A stretch of DNA of 64,000 nucleotides from Motiliproteus coralliicola (GTDB taxonomy: Bacteria; Pseudomonadota; Gammaproteobacteria; Pseudomonadales; Balneatricaceae). Under the pieces are notes generated by a model that was not told the DNA's origin, made no database searches, and saw only the letters and a list, made by a program, of their open reading frames with translations. This document shows, piece after piece, positions 1-8,433 of the stretch (positions are counted from its first letter, which is position 1; each line of letters begins with the position of its first letter). The position numbers and the translations under genes are program-made. Location: the NCBI RefSeq assembly GCF_003345655.1, contig NZ_QQOH01000001.1, positions 434,001 to 498,000 of the forward strand, read 5' to 3'.

Positions 1-41
1 AGTGGCGTCAAGTTCGCGTTCGTTCTGGCGGCGGTGTCTGA
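1..41 (+). CDS. C-terminal tail of upstream protein, probably DUF58 (partial)
   Basis: Only the last twelve codons and the TGA stop (39-41) of an upstream gene are inside the window; the frame reads WRQVRVRSGGGV and then stops. The DUF4381 gene starts 3 bp after the stop. In Bat-type operons the gene before DUF4381 is normally a DUF58 protein that follows a MoxR ATPase, so DUF58 is inferred from context alone; the tail itself is not diagnostic. Confidence 0.45.
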   Translation, partial: WRQVRVRSGGGV

Positions 42-43
42 TC

Positions 44-589
44 ATGGATCTGCCGACCTCCAATACCTGGTTGACCAACCTGCATCCACCAGTCATGCCG
101 CCGGAACCCTCGCTATGGCCCCCGGCCCCCGGTTGGTGGCTGCTGGCGGTGCTGCTATCGGGCTTGGTGCTGATCTGGGCAGTTCGCAGCTGGCGGTTGT
201 GGCGTCGCGATGGCTACCGGCGTGCCGCTTTGAAGGAGCTGGGGCGAATCCGTTTCCAGCTCCGGAGTGATGAGCACCGGACGCAGGCGCTCAGAGCCTT
301 GCCGCAACTCTTGCGTCGCACCGCGTTGGCAGCCAGTCGGCAGTCCGGTGCGGCTGATGCGCCAACCGTGCAACCGCAATCCCTATCCGGATCCGATTGG
401 TGGGGATGGCTGGATCGGCACTGGCCTGAGGGTCGCTTTAGCGCCGGTAGCGGAGAGCGGTTGCACCGTCTCGCCTACGCCTCTGAGGCGGCGCTCGACG
501 AGCTTAGCGAGAGCTTGGTGTCCGAACTCTGTGACCGGGTTGAGGGCTGGATTCGACAGCATCGCCGACCGGAGCTGATGCCATGCTGA
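44..589 (+). CDS. DUF4381 domain-containing membrane protein
   Basis: A 181-residue protein with a proline-rich N-terminus, one membrane segment at about residues 30-50 (GWWLLAVLLSGLVLIWAVRS) and a basic cytoplasmic-type tail, which is the arrangement of DUF4381 proteins. The frame is open back to position 2, but the ATG at 44 sits 3 bp after the upstream stop and gives the usual family N-terminus, so it is chosen. The 3' end overlaps the next gene (583), so the two are translationally coupled. DUF4381 proteins occur in MoxR/Bat operons thought to act in envelope stress tolerance or chaperone-like assembly; their molecular job is not established. Confidence 0.8.
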   Translation: MDLPTSNTWLTNLHPPVMPPEPSLWPPAPGWWLLAVLLSGLVLIWAVRSWRLWRRDGYRRAALKELGRIRFQLRSDEHRTQALRALPQLLRRTALAASRQSGAADAPTVQPQSLSGSDWWGWLDRHWPEGRFSAGSGERLHRLAYASEAALDELSESLVSELCDRVEGWIRQHRRPELMPC

Positions 590-1563
590 TCGAGAACCCC
601 TGGGCGTTGCTGCTGGCGCCGTTGCCGTTGCTGGTTCGTTGGCTCTCGCCCCGATTGGTGCTGCCTGAGCTGGCGCTATGGGTGCCGTTTCTGGCACCGC
701 TGGCTGAGGCTGCCGGAGAGCGGCCCGACGTTGACCCGGTAGCCCGGCGAACGCTGTCGCAGCGGTTGATTTTGGTGGCTTTGTGGTTGTTGATCCTGGC
801 GGCTCTCTGCCGCCCTCAGTGGCTGGGCGAGCCGATCCGAGAGCCGCTGCTGATTCGCGACACCCTGGTGGCGGTGGATATCTCGGGCTCCATGGAGACC
901 GCCGATATGCGCGCAGCGTCCGGCGGGCTGGAAACGCGACTGGCTGCGGTGAAACAGCTGCTAACTCAGCTGATCCATGAGCGTCAGGGCGACCGCTTCG
1001 GACTGATTCTGTTTGGCAGCGCACCCTATCTGCAGGCTCCTTTTACCCGTGATGCCGTGCTGTTTGAACAGTTGTTGGCCGAAGCCGAGGTGGGGATGGC
1101 CGGACCCAAGACGATGCTGGGTGATGCCATCGGCCTGGCGATTAAGCACTTTGAGTACAGCGGTGAGCGTCAGCGGGTGCTGCTGCTGGTGACCGACGGC
1201 AATGACAGCGGCAGCCGCATGCCTCCGCTGGAGGCGGCTCGTATCGCCGCTGCTGAGGGGGTGAAGATTCATACCCTGGCGGTGGGTGATCCCGACACGG
1301 AAGGCGACAGGGCATTGGATCTTGACGCCCTGGCGGCGATCAGTGCCACCACCGACGCGAAGTTGATCCAGGCAAGCACGGCTGATCAGCTCAACGGGGT
1401 CCGCCAGTTGTTGGCGCGATTGCACCCCAGCGGCAAGGCTGAACAGCAGCACCGCCCCCGTCAGGAACTCTATCCCTGGCCGCTGGCGGCGGCCCTGCTG
1501 TTGATGTTGATCAGTCAGACCTGGCTGTACCGGATCAATCGGAGGGCTACCCATGGGCATTGA
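583..1563 (+). CDS. VWA domain-containing protein, BatA-like
   Basis: A 326-residue protein with an N-terminal hydrophobic segment, a second one at about 65-80, a von Willebrand factor A domain from about residue 93 to 280, and a C-terminal membrane helix (about 300-318). The metal-ion-dependent adhesion site is intact: DISGS at residues 99-103, with the later LLLVTDGND strand contributing the distal acidic residues. This is the layout of BatA, the first of the paired VWA proteins of the Bat operon. It overlaps DUF4381 upstream and the second VWA gene downstream (ATG at 1553). BatA/BatB are believed to form an inner-membrane complex with periplasm-facing or cytoplasmic VWA domains; partners are unknown. 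Confidence 0.85.
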   Translation: MLIENPWALLLAPLPLLVRWLSPRLVLPELALWVPFLAPLAEAAGERPDVDPVARRTLSQRLILVALWLLILAALCRPQWLGEPIREPLLIRDTLVAVDISGSMETADMRAASGGLETRLAAVKQLLTQLIHERQGDRFGLILFGSAPYLQAPFTRDAVLFEQLLAEAEVGMAGPKTMLGDAIGLAIKHFEYSGERQRVLLLVTDGNDSGSRMPPLEAARIAAAEGVKIHTLAVGDPDTEGDRALDLDALAAISATTDAKLIQASTADQLNGVRQLLARLHPSGKAEQQHRPRQELYPWPLAAALLLMLISQTWLYRINRRATHGH

Positions 1564-2479
1564 GCTGGCATCGATATCACTCTGTGCCGGCCCGCTCTGT
1601 TTGGGGCGTCCCGGTTGGTTGTTGGCGCTGCTGCCCGGATTCTGGTTGCTGTTGCGCTATTGGCGTCAGCAGCGCCGGGCCGATGCCTGGCGCGAGCTGA
1701 TTTCGGCGCGACTGCTGCCGCATCTGTTACGAACCGACAGCCGTCGTTCAAGGCGCCCGTTGTTATTGGCGCTGGCCAGTTTGCTCAGTGTGGTGCTGGC
1801 GTTAGCGGGTCCGCGTTGGATGCCGGCCAGTGATCATACGGAGGCTGAGTTGCCGCCGCTGGTTATTCTGCTCGACCTCAGCGCAGCTATGCAGTCGGGG
1901 GACAACCCAAACACCCCGCTGGCACGCGCACGTTTGAAATTGCGAGATCTGCTGCAGTCCCGTGCCGGGGCGGCGACGGCGTTGCTGGTGTTCGCCGGTA
2001 GCGCCCATACCGTGGTGCCGCTGACCGAAGATGTCGAGACGCTCGACTGGTATCTGCAGGAGTTGGGGCCGTCGCTGATGCCGCGCCCCGGTTACGACCC
2101 TAGTCAGGCATTAACCCTGGTGGAGCAACTTGGGGTGCCGCCTGAAACCGCTCTGTTGCTGGTGAGCGATCAGTTGCAGGCAGATGAGGCCTTGCGGACT
2201 CAACTGCAGCGCGCCGGTCGTTCGCTGGTGGTGTTGCGACTCGATGCGATGCAGGCTGTATCCAGAGCGATGCCCTGGTCACGAGTCAAAGAGGTGGCGG
2301 CCACCCTGGATAACCGTGATCTGGAACAGGTCCAGGGTTATCTCAATCAGTATCAATGGCGTCATAGCGCGGTCGACCCCTCGGCGTCGGGCTATGACTT
2401 GGGCTACCCGTTGGTGTTCCTGGTGGCGCTGGTGATGTTGGGCTGGTTCCGCCCGGGGATGGTGATGCGATGGCGCTGA
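1553..2479 (+). CDS. VWA domain-containing protein, BatB-like, with altered MIDAS
   Basis: A 308-residue second VWA protein. Hydrophobic segments lie near residues 20-32, 63-80 and 285-300 around a central VWA domain. The MIDAS motif reads DLSAA (residues 108-112) instead of DxSxS: the first Asp and first Ser remain but the last Ser is Ala. Metal binding may therefore be weakened compared with the intact DISGS of the preceding BatA-like protein. It overlaps the BatA stop by 11 bp and the next TPR gene start by 10 bp, so it is deep inside one co-translated operon. The assignment to the BatB position rests on order and size. Confidence 0.8.
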   Translation: MGIELASISLCAGPLCLGRPGWLLALLPGFWLLLRYWRQQRRADAWRELISARLLPHLLRTDSRRSRRPLLLALASLLSVVLALAGPRWMPASDHTEAELPPLVILLDLSAAMQSGDNPNTPLARARLKLRDLLQSRAGAATALLVFAGSAHTVVPLTEDVETLDWYLQELGPSLMPRPGYDPSQALTLVEQLGVPPETALLLVSDQLQADEALRTQLQRAGRSLVVLRLDAMQAVSRAMPWSRVKEVAATLDNRDLEQVQGYLNQYQWRHSAVDPSASGYDLGYPLVFLVALVMLGWFRPGMVMRWR

Positions 2480-3132
2480 ATCCGAGTCGGACAAGGGCCT
2501 GGTTGCGGGCCTGCCGTTGGGGGGTGGCAGTACTCTTGGCGGTCGGATTGCTGTGGGAATCCCACAGCCAGCCGTTGTGGGCCTGGTGGATGAGTCCGGA
2601 TCAGCGCGCCCAGCAGTTGCTGGAACTTGGCGATGCGGCCGCCGCCGCGCGCCTGTTCAGTACTGCGGAGCGACAAGCCTACGCCTACTACCGAGCCGGC
2701 GATTACGCCCAAGCAGCCCGTCTTTGGGCCCAGCAGCCAGGCCCTGTGGGGGCGTTCAACCGCGGCGCTGCTTTGGCCCAGTTGGAGCGTTACGAGCAGG
2801 CTGCGGCGCAGTACCGCCTGGCGCTGGCGGCCCGTCCGGATTGGTCCGAGGCCGAGCGAAACCTGGCTCTGGTCAGCTCTTTGGCCCGTCGGTCCAGAGA
2901 GATCGAGCGTGAGGATCGCGGAGGCTCCCTGAGCGCCGATGATGTGCAGTTCAATGAGGACCCGGATGACAGTCAGATCCGTGCCCGCGATCAACTGGAG
3001 GGTGGGGGAGATCAGGGGCTGAGTACGGAGCAGCGTAAAGCGCTATGGCTGCGGCGCCTCGATGCGAGCCCGGCGCGTTTTTTACGCCTCAAGTTTGCCC
3101 GCCAGTTGCAACGCCGGCAGGAGGCAGGTTGA
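2470..3132 (+). CDS. Tetratricopeptide repeat protein, BatC-like
   Basis: A 220-residue protein with an N-terminal membrane anchor or signal segment (WGVAVLLAVGLLWES, about residues 17-31), then TPR-type helices: about 41-72 (QRAQQLLELGDAAAAARLFS) and 93-128 (FNRGAALAQLERYEQAAAQY). The C-terminus is acidic and charged. In Bat operons a TPR protein, sometimes fused to BatB, follows the VWA pair and is thought to be a periplasmic scaffold. The TGA stop overlaps the ATG of the next gene (TGATG at 3130-3134). Confidence 0.8.
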   Translation: MALNPSRTRAWLRACRWGVAVLLAVGLLWESHSQPLWAWWMSPDQRAQQLLELGDAAAAARLFSTAERQAYAYYRAGDYAQAARLWAQQPGPVGAFNRGAALAQLERYEQAAAQYRLALAARPDWSEAERNLALVSSLARRSREIEREDRGGSLSADDVQFNEDPDDSQIRARDQLEGGGDQGLSTEQRKALWLRRLDASPARFLRLKFARQLQRRQEAG

Positions 3133-4367
3133 TGAAGGCCCGCGGTTGGATCGGTTTAATTCTATTGGCGTTGGTGGCCGTTGATGCCGGGGCGGAAACC
3201 CGGCTGGCGATGTTTTTTGATCGTCCGTCGGGCTATCTCGGTGAGCCGCGGCAGCTGGTGATCGAGTTGCGCACCGACCGGTGGTTTCGTCAGGCTGTCA
3301 GTCTTCCGCAGCTGTCCATCGCGGGGGCTGTGGTGCTCGATCTGCAGGGATCTTCCCATAGCTATACCGAACGGCAGTCCGGGACCACCTGGGCGGTAAT
3401 CCGCCGTGAGTTGCTGGTGATCCCCCAGCGTCTCGGCAAGTTGCTGACGCCGTCGCTCAGTCTCGAGGTCTGGGAGGGGCGGGCGCAGAAAGCGCTAGCG
3501 TTAGAGGCCCCGTCGATCGGTTTGGAGGTTGAGCCGCTTCCGCAAATGACCGACAGCCGCCTCGCCGTCGGTACCGCACTACGGCTTAGCGAACAGGTAT
3601 CCCAGACCGAGTCGGAGGTGGCTCAAGGTGACGGCATCAGTCGTCAGATCAAGATCGAATTGGCGGGGAATGTCGGTATGTTTATCGAACCCTTGTCGAT
3701 GTCGTTACCCGAGGGCGTTCGGCTCTACGCAGACCGGCCGAAAGTGCAGGATCACAGCCAGCGCGGCCAGCTTTTGGGGCAGCGTATCGAGACCTTTACC
3801 TACCTGTTTGAGCAACCGGGGGAGGTGGTTCTGCCGCCGATTCGAGTTTGGTGGTGGAACCTGACCAGGCAACGGTTGGAACTGGCGCAGTTGCCGGAGC
3901 GCCGGATACAGGTTCGGCCGCTGGCTGAACCGTCGGATGCGGAGGTATCACCAATGGCTTGGTGGTGGCTATTGGTGCCGATGTTGTTGGTTGGCCTAGT
4001 CTTGCTGAAGGGATTGAACGCAGAACAGCGCTGTTTTGTCGCGTTGTTGCGGGCTGCTCGATGCGATGACGCGGCGGTACGGGTGCGTGTCCTCTACGTT
4101 TGGATGGACCGCCTCCATGGGCGACCGCTGCCGTTGCGAGCAGCGCTGCGCGATGACGCGTCGCTGGCTGAGGAGGCGGGCAGTGTACTGGCTCCGCTGT
4201 ATCGGCATACCCCGAAGACGGCGGTTTGCCGAACCCTCTCGAGCTGGCGCTGGTGCTGCTGGCGGCGCCGCAAGTTGGCGGCTGCGACCACATCGGCCCC
4301 GGGCTTGCCGCCATTAAATGGCCGATCCGATCCGGCACCCGGTGCTGAACCAAGGAGAACATCATGA
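3132..4367 (+). CDS. BatD family protein
   Basis: A 411-residue BatD-type protein. The N-terminal signal sequence (WIGLILLALVAVDAGA) is followed by a long beta-rich extracytoplasmic region, then a membrane helix at about residues 276-294 (WWWLLVPMLLVGLVLLKGL) and a short cytoplasmic tail. The reading frame is open further upstream (to 3045), but the ATG at 3132 is embedded in the TGATG stop/start junction and gives a proper signal peptide. The last 60 residues are Arg- and Trp-rich but still end in LPPLN, as BatD proteins often end in LPPLxP, so I do not call a frameshift. The 3' end overlaps the cytochrome gene by 4 bp (ATGA). Confidence 0.8.
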   Translation: MKARGWIGLILLALVAVDAGAETRLAMFFDRPSGYLGEPRQLVIELRTDRWFRQAVSLPQLSIAGAVVLDLQGSSHSYTERQSGTTWAVIRRELLVIPQRLGKLLTPSLSLEVWEGRAQKALALEAPSIGLEVEPLPQMTDSRLAVGTALRLSEQVSQTESEVAQGDGISRQIKIELAGNVGMFIEPLSMSLPEGVRLYADRPKVQDHSQRGQLLGQRIETFTYLFEQPGEVVLPPIRVWWWNLTRQRLELAQLPERRIQVRPLAEPSDAEVSPMAWWWLLVPMLLVGLVLLKGLNAEQRCFVALLRAARCDDAAVRVRVLYVWMDRLHGRPLPLRAALRDDASLAEEAGSVLAPLYRHTPKTAVCRTLSSWRWCCWRRRKLAAATTSAPGLPPLNGRSDPAPGAEPRRTS

Positions 4368-6538
4368 ACCAGCTGCTGCTGATGATGAGTTTGCTGCTGA
4401 TCACAGCGATGGCTCAAAGTGCCGAGTATGTCGGTGATCAGGCCTGCTCGTCCTGTCATCCACAACAGCTCGAACGCTGGCGCAACTCCCATCACGCCCA
4501 GGCGATGGCGCTGCCGACGCCTGAGACCGTGCTGGGCGACTTTGAGAATGCCGAATTTGACTACTTTGGTCAGATCAGCCGTTTCTTCCGTGACGGAGAT
4601 CGCTACCTGGTGGAAACCGACGGCGCCGATGGCCAGCGGCAACGTTTTGAAGTGGCCTACACCTTCGGGGTCTACCCGTTGCAGCAGTACCTGCTGGCGT
4701 TGCCGAACGGGCGCTACCAGGCTTTTAGCATTGCCTGGGACAGTCGAACCCTGGAGGAGGGCGGGCAGCGCTGGTACCACCTGAACCCGGATGAGCCGGT
4801 GCGGGCCGGCGATCCGCTGCACTGGACCGGCCCCTATCTGAACTGGAACAGCCGTTGTGCCCACTGTCACTCCACCGCGGTGGAGAAAGGCTATGACCCC
4901 GAACACGACCGTTACGATACCCGCTGGGCGCTGATCAATGTCTCCTGCGAGTCCTGCCATGGCCCTGCCTCTACGCACCTGCAATGGGCGCAGCAGCCGG
5001 TAGCCGAGCGGGGCGCGGACAGTGGCTTACTACCCTGGCCGAGCCAAACCGGCACCGAACTGGCGCCCTGCGCCGGTTGTCACTCCCGTCGTGGACTGCT
5101 GGCCGAAGACCAGGCTGCCGGGCGCGATTTTTACGATCACTACCAATTACGCCTGCCCAAGGCGCCGCTGTATCACCCCGATGGCCAGATCCGCGATGAG
5201 GTGTTCGTGTACGGCTCGTTCCTGCAGAGTGAGCTGCATCGTCGCGGGGTTCGCTGTGCCGACTGTCACGACCCCCATAGTCTGCAGTTACGGGATGAGG
5301 GCAACCGGCTCTGTAGCCGCTGCCATGACGCGGGACACTTTGACAGCAGCCGCCACCACCATCACCAGGACGGTCCCGGGGCGCAGTGTGTTGACTGTCA
5401 TATGCCGGCCACCACCTACATGGGGGTGGATGCCCGACGGGACCACAGTTTCCGGGTGCCAAGGCCCACCAAGGCTGATTCGAGCCGAGTGCCCGACCTC
5501 TGCCAAGACTGCCATGCCGATCGGCCGGCAGGTTGGTCCAACAAGATACTGACCGGCTGGCAGCAAGGGACGGCCGAAGCATCGCGGAGTGCGCCGCACT
5601 ACGGTGAGATTTTGAGTGATGGTGACCCTGTGGAACTGCAGCAATTGGCGGTCGATCCTGATCAAGCCGCGATCGTACGTGCCACAGCGTTCAGTTTGCA
5701 GGCCGACGATCTTGATGCCGTCGGACTGACGCTGGCCAGTGAGGCGCTGGATGATTCGGAGCCGCTGGTGCGTCAGGGGGCGGTGCAGGTGCTGTCAGGG
5801 ATACCACTGCCGCAGCGGGTGCGCTTGTTGTTGCCGCTGCTGGATGACCCCTTGCGCAGCATCCGACTACTGGTGTTCGAGGCCTTGTTGGAACTGCCCG
5901 AGAACGGCTTGCCGCCGGCGCTAAGAAGCCGACTGCAACGGGTTGAACAGGAGTATGTCGACTCCCTGTGGTTGAACGCGGATACCCCGGAGGGGCGGTT
6001 GAAACTGGGTGGATATTACCGTTCTCGTGGTGACGGGGCCCAGGCTGAGACGCACTACCGCAAGGCGCTCGAGATGAATTCGCAACTGCTGACCGGACTG
6101 ATCAATCTGGCCGACCTCTATCGCCAGCAGGATCGTGACGAGGACGCTCAGCTGTTGCTCAAGCAGGCGATAGCACTGGCACCGCAGGAAGCCGGACCCC
6201 ATTACGCGCTGGGCTTATTGCGGGTACGGCAGAAGGCGTACCTTGAGGCCGCCGGCCATCTGCAGCGAGCTGCACAGCTGGAACCCCAGCACTGGCGTTA
6301 CGGCTACACCCAGGCATTGGCGCTGGACGCCGGAGGGCGGACGGCCGACGCCGAGGCGCGATTGGAGCAGTTGTGGGCTCGCTTCCCCCAGGCCTTACCG
6401 ATCTTGGAAGCGTTGTTGGAATTTGCTCGCCGACAGGGGCATCGGCAGAGGACTCTGGAGTATGCCGAGCAGTTGCTGCAGCGGCAGCCGGACAATCAGG
6501 CTTTGCGCCGCTGGGTCGAGTCATTACGGGCGCAGTAA
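4364..6538 (+). CDS. Secreted octaheme cytochrome c with HEAT and TPR repeats
   Basis: A 724-residue secreted protein. A Sec signal (MNQLLLMMSLLLITAMAQSA) is followed by eight CxxCH heme-attachment motifs in the first 400 residues: CSSCH (from residue 28), CAHCH (165), CESCH, CAGCH, CADCH, CSRCH, CVDCH and CQDCH. After them come a HEAT-like stretch (about 430-520) and at least four TPR units to the C-terminus. The heme spacing resembles the doubled-CxxCH and cytochrome c554-type families; substrate and redox partners are unknown. Its ATG overlaps the BatD stop by 4 bp, so it is made with the Bat proteins. About 175 bp separate its stop from the next gene. Confidence 0.85.
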   Translation: MNQLLLMMSLLLITAMAQSAEYVGDQACSSCHPQQLERWRNSHHAQAMALPTPETVLGDFENAEFDYFGQISRFFRDGDRYLVETDGADGQRQRFEVAYTFGVYPLQQYLLALPNGRYQAFSIAWDSRTLEEGGQRWYHLNPDEPVRAGDPLHWTGPYLNWNSRCAHCHSTAVEKGYDPEHDRYDTRWALINVSCESCHGPASTHLQWAQQPVAERGADSGLLPWPSQTGTELAPCAGCHSRRGLLAEDQAAGRDFYDHYQLRLPKAPLYHPDGQIRDEVFVYGSFLQSELHRRGVRCADCHDPHSLQLRDEGNRLCSRCHDAGHFDSSRHHHHQDGPGAQCVDCHMPATTYMGVDARRDHSFRVPRPTKADSSRVPDLCQDCHADRPAGWSNKILTGWQQGTAEASRSAPHYGEILSDGDPVELQQLAVDPDQAAIVRATAFSLQADDLDAVGLTLASEALDDSEPLVRQGAVQVLSGIPLPQRVRLLLPLLDDPLRSIRLLVFEALLELPENGLPPALRSRLQRVEQEYVDSLWLNADTPEGRLKLGGYYRSRGDGAQAETHYRKALEMNSQLLTGLINLADLYRQQDRDEDAQLLLKQAIALAPQEAGPHYALGLLRVRQKAYLEAAGHLQRAAQLEPQHWRYGYTQALALDAGGRTADAEARLEQLWARFPQALPILEALLEFARRQGHRQRTLEYAEQLLQRQPDNQALRRWVESLRAQ

Positions 6539-6713
6539 TAGAATTCTGATGGTGCGTCGCAACATCCTGAATTCAGGCTAGGTTGGCGCTTAAGGGCTAA
6601 CAGGTTGGCGTGTGAAGAAAAGCGGCTGCACAGGGGCAGTCATATAGTAGGGCTAAGACGTACCATCGAATTCGGGGCTCAGATCCCGCGACCATAATAA
6701 CAAGAGGTGCTTC

Positions 6714-8279
6714 ATGTACTGTACGCAGCCTATCAGGCGTTCTGCTCAAATCCAGCCCAATGCGATTGCTACAATCCACGGTGATCGTCAGCGGACCTTT
6801 GCTGAGTTGGAAAATCGTATCGCTCGCTTTGCCGACGCCCTGCAGCAAAAAATCGGCGTCAATCCCGGTGACCGGGTGGCGATTCTGGCGCTCAACTCCG
6901 ATCGTTATTACGAATACCTGTTCGCGGTCCCCTGGGCCGGTGCGGTGGTGGTGCCGCTGAATATCCGCTGGTCAACCGCCGAGAATGTCTACTCACTTGA
7001 GGACTCGGGCTCCTCGGTACTGTTGGTTGACGACACGTTCTTGCCGGTCGCTGAGGGGATTCGTGAAACTTCCAATGTCGTCCGCACCTATATCTATATG
7101 GGTGACGGTGAAACCCCGGCGGGGATGCTGAACTATGAAACCCTGATAGCCGATGCGCAACCGGCCGAGGATGCTGACCGGGGCTACGACGATCTGCTGG
7201 GTATTTTCTATACCGGCGGCACCACCGGTTTCCCCAAGGGGGTGATGATCTCCCACCTTAACTACTACAGCAGCTCGGTTTTCGCGATGGCGGACCTGGA
7301 TTTTAATCGTCCAGGGGTGCGTTACCTGCATGCCGCGCCGATGTTCCATATGGCGGATCTGGCCATGGGGATGGGCAATACCATCGCCGGCAACACCCAC
7401 GTCTTTATTCCCGCATTCCAGCCCCAGACGGTCGCTCAAGCGATCGAACAGCAGCGTGTCACCGCGACTCTGTTGGTGCCGACGATGGTGGCGATGATGC
7501 TGGAACAGCAGGCGTTCGCGTCGGCTGATATCAGTACATTGGATCAGATCGTCTACGGCGCCTCGCCGATGCCGGAGGGTACGCTACGGCAGGCAATGGA
7601 TGCGCTGCCGAACGTGGCCTTCTATCAGGGCTACGGCCAGACCGAGATGGCGCCGCTGGTCAGCATCCTGCGTCCTGAATACCACGTATTTGAAGGCCCC
7701 AATGCCGGTAAGCTGCGCTCCGCCGGTCAGGTCGGCATGGTGGTCGATGTCAAGATCCTCGATGAGGAGGGTAACCCTCTGCCGGTGGGCGGGGTCGGGG
7801 AGGTGGTCTCCCGTGGGCCGAACGCGATGCGGGGCTATTGGAATAAGCCGGAACAGACCGCCAAGGCGCTGGTTGATGGTTGGGTCCACACCGGCGATGC
7901 GGGCTATCTGGATGAGGATGGTTTCCTGTTCCTGGTCGACCGGATGAAGGACATGATCGTATCCGGCGGCGAAAACGTGTTCTCCGCCGAAGTCGAGAGC
8001 GCCCTGACCCGTCACCCAGCGGTCCATGAGGTCGCCGTTATCGGCATTCCTAGCGAGGAGTGGGGTGAGGCGGTGCATGCCATCGTACGCCTGAAGCCCG
8101 GCGAGGAGGTGTCCGAGCAGGAGCTGATCGCCAGCTGCAAGGAGCATATCGCCGGCTACAAATGCCCCCGCTCAATCGAATTCCGTGAGACGCCGTTCCC
8201 GGTCACTGGTGCAGGCAAGCTGCGCAAGATGGATCTTCGTGATCCGTACTGGGAAGGGCGCGACCGCGCGATCAACTAG
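6714..8279 (+). CDS. Acyl-CoA synthetase (AMP-binding fatty-acid CoA ligase)
   Basis: A 521-residue member of the ANL adenylating superfamily. It activates a carboxylic acid to an acyl-adenylate and then to the CoA thioester. The phosphate-binding P-loop YTGGTTGFPKG starts at residue 166. The A5 motif GYGQTE, the A7-type motif HTGDAGYLDEDGF and the A8 hinge DRMKDMIVSGGENVFSAEVE are all present, and the C-terminal GKLRK carries the catalytic lysine. The start at 6714 follows an AAGAGG ribosome site. It is the first gene of a catabolic cluster and probably activates the acid made by the aldehyde dehydrogenase downstream. Chain length cannot be told from sequence alone. Confidence 0.88.
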   Translation: MYCTQPIRRSAQIQPNAIATIHGDRQRTFAELENRIARFADALQQKIGVNPGDRVAILALNSDRYYEYLFAVPWAGAVVVPLNIRWSTAENVYSLEDSGSSVLLVDDTFLPVAEGIRETSNVVRTYIYMGDGETPAGMLNYETLIADAQPAEDADRGYDDLLGIFYTGGTTGFPKGVMISHLNYYSSSVFAMADLDFNRPGVRYLHAAPMFHMADLAMGMGNTIAGNTHVFIPAFQPQTVAQAIEQQRVTATLLVPTMVAMMLEQQAFASADISTLDQIVYGASPMPEGTLRQAMDALPNVAFYQGYGQTEMAPLVSILRPEYHVFEGPNAGKLRSAGQVGMVVDVKILDEEGNPLPVGGVGEVVSRGPNAMRGYWNKPEQTAKALVDGWVHTGDAGYLDEDGFLFLVDRMKDMIVSGGENVFSAEVESALTRHPAVHEVAVIGIPSEEWGEAVHAIVRLKPGEEVSEQELIASCKEHIAGYKCPRSIEFRETPFPVTGAGKLRKMDLRDPYWEGRDRAIN

Positions 8280-8433
8280 ATCAGAACCCTGGGAATGCCG
8301 TCCTGAAGTTGCGGGCGGCAGTCCCGATCCATCACTCAGACTGAAAACGGACATCAACGGTCGGCGCTCCGTTGGCGCGCCCGCTGTGGCCGGTACGGTC
8401 TACAACGATAATAACTAACCGGAAGATACGACC

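Noticed and set aside
383-1024. Long minus-strand frame antisense to the DUF4381 and BatA genes (and similar long antisense frames under edd, acnB, gap, pyk and eno)
   Set aside because: GC-rich coding strands produce such shadows; none shows a domain, start signal or operon context.
4180-4367. A frameshift near the end of BatD, because the tail is rich in Arg, Trp and Cys
   Set aside because: The present frame ends in LPPLN as BatD proteins often do, and the stop overlaps the next start neatly; the other two frames do not give a better family match.
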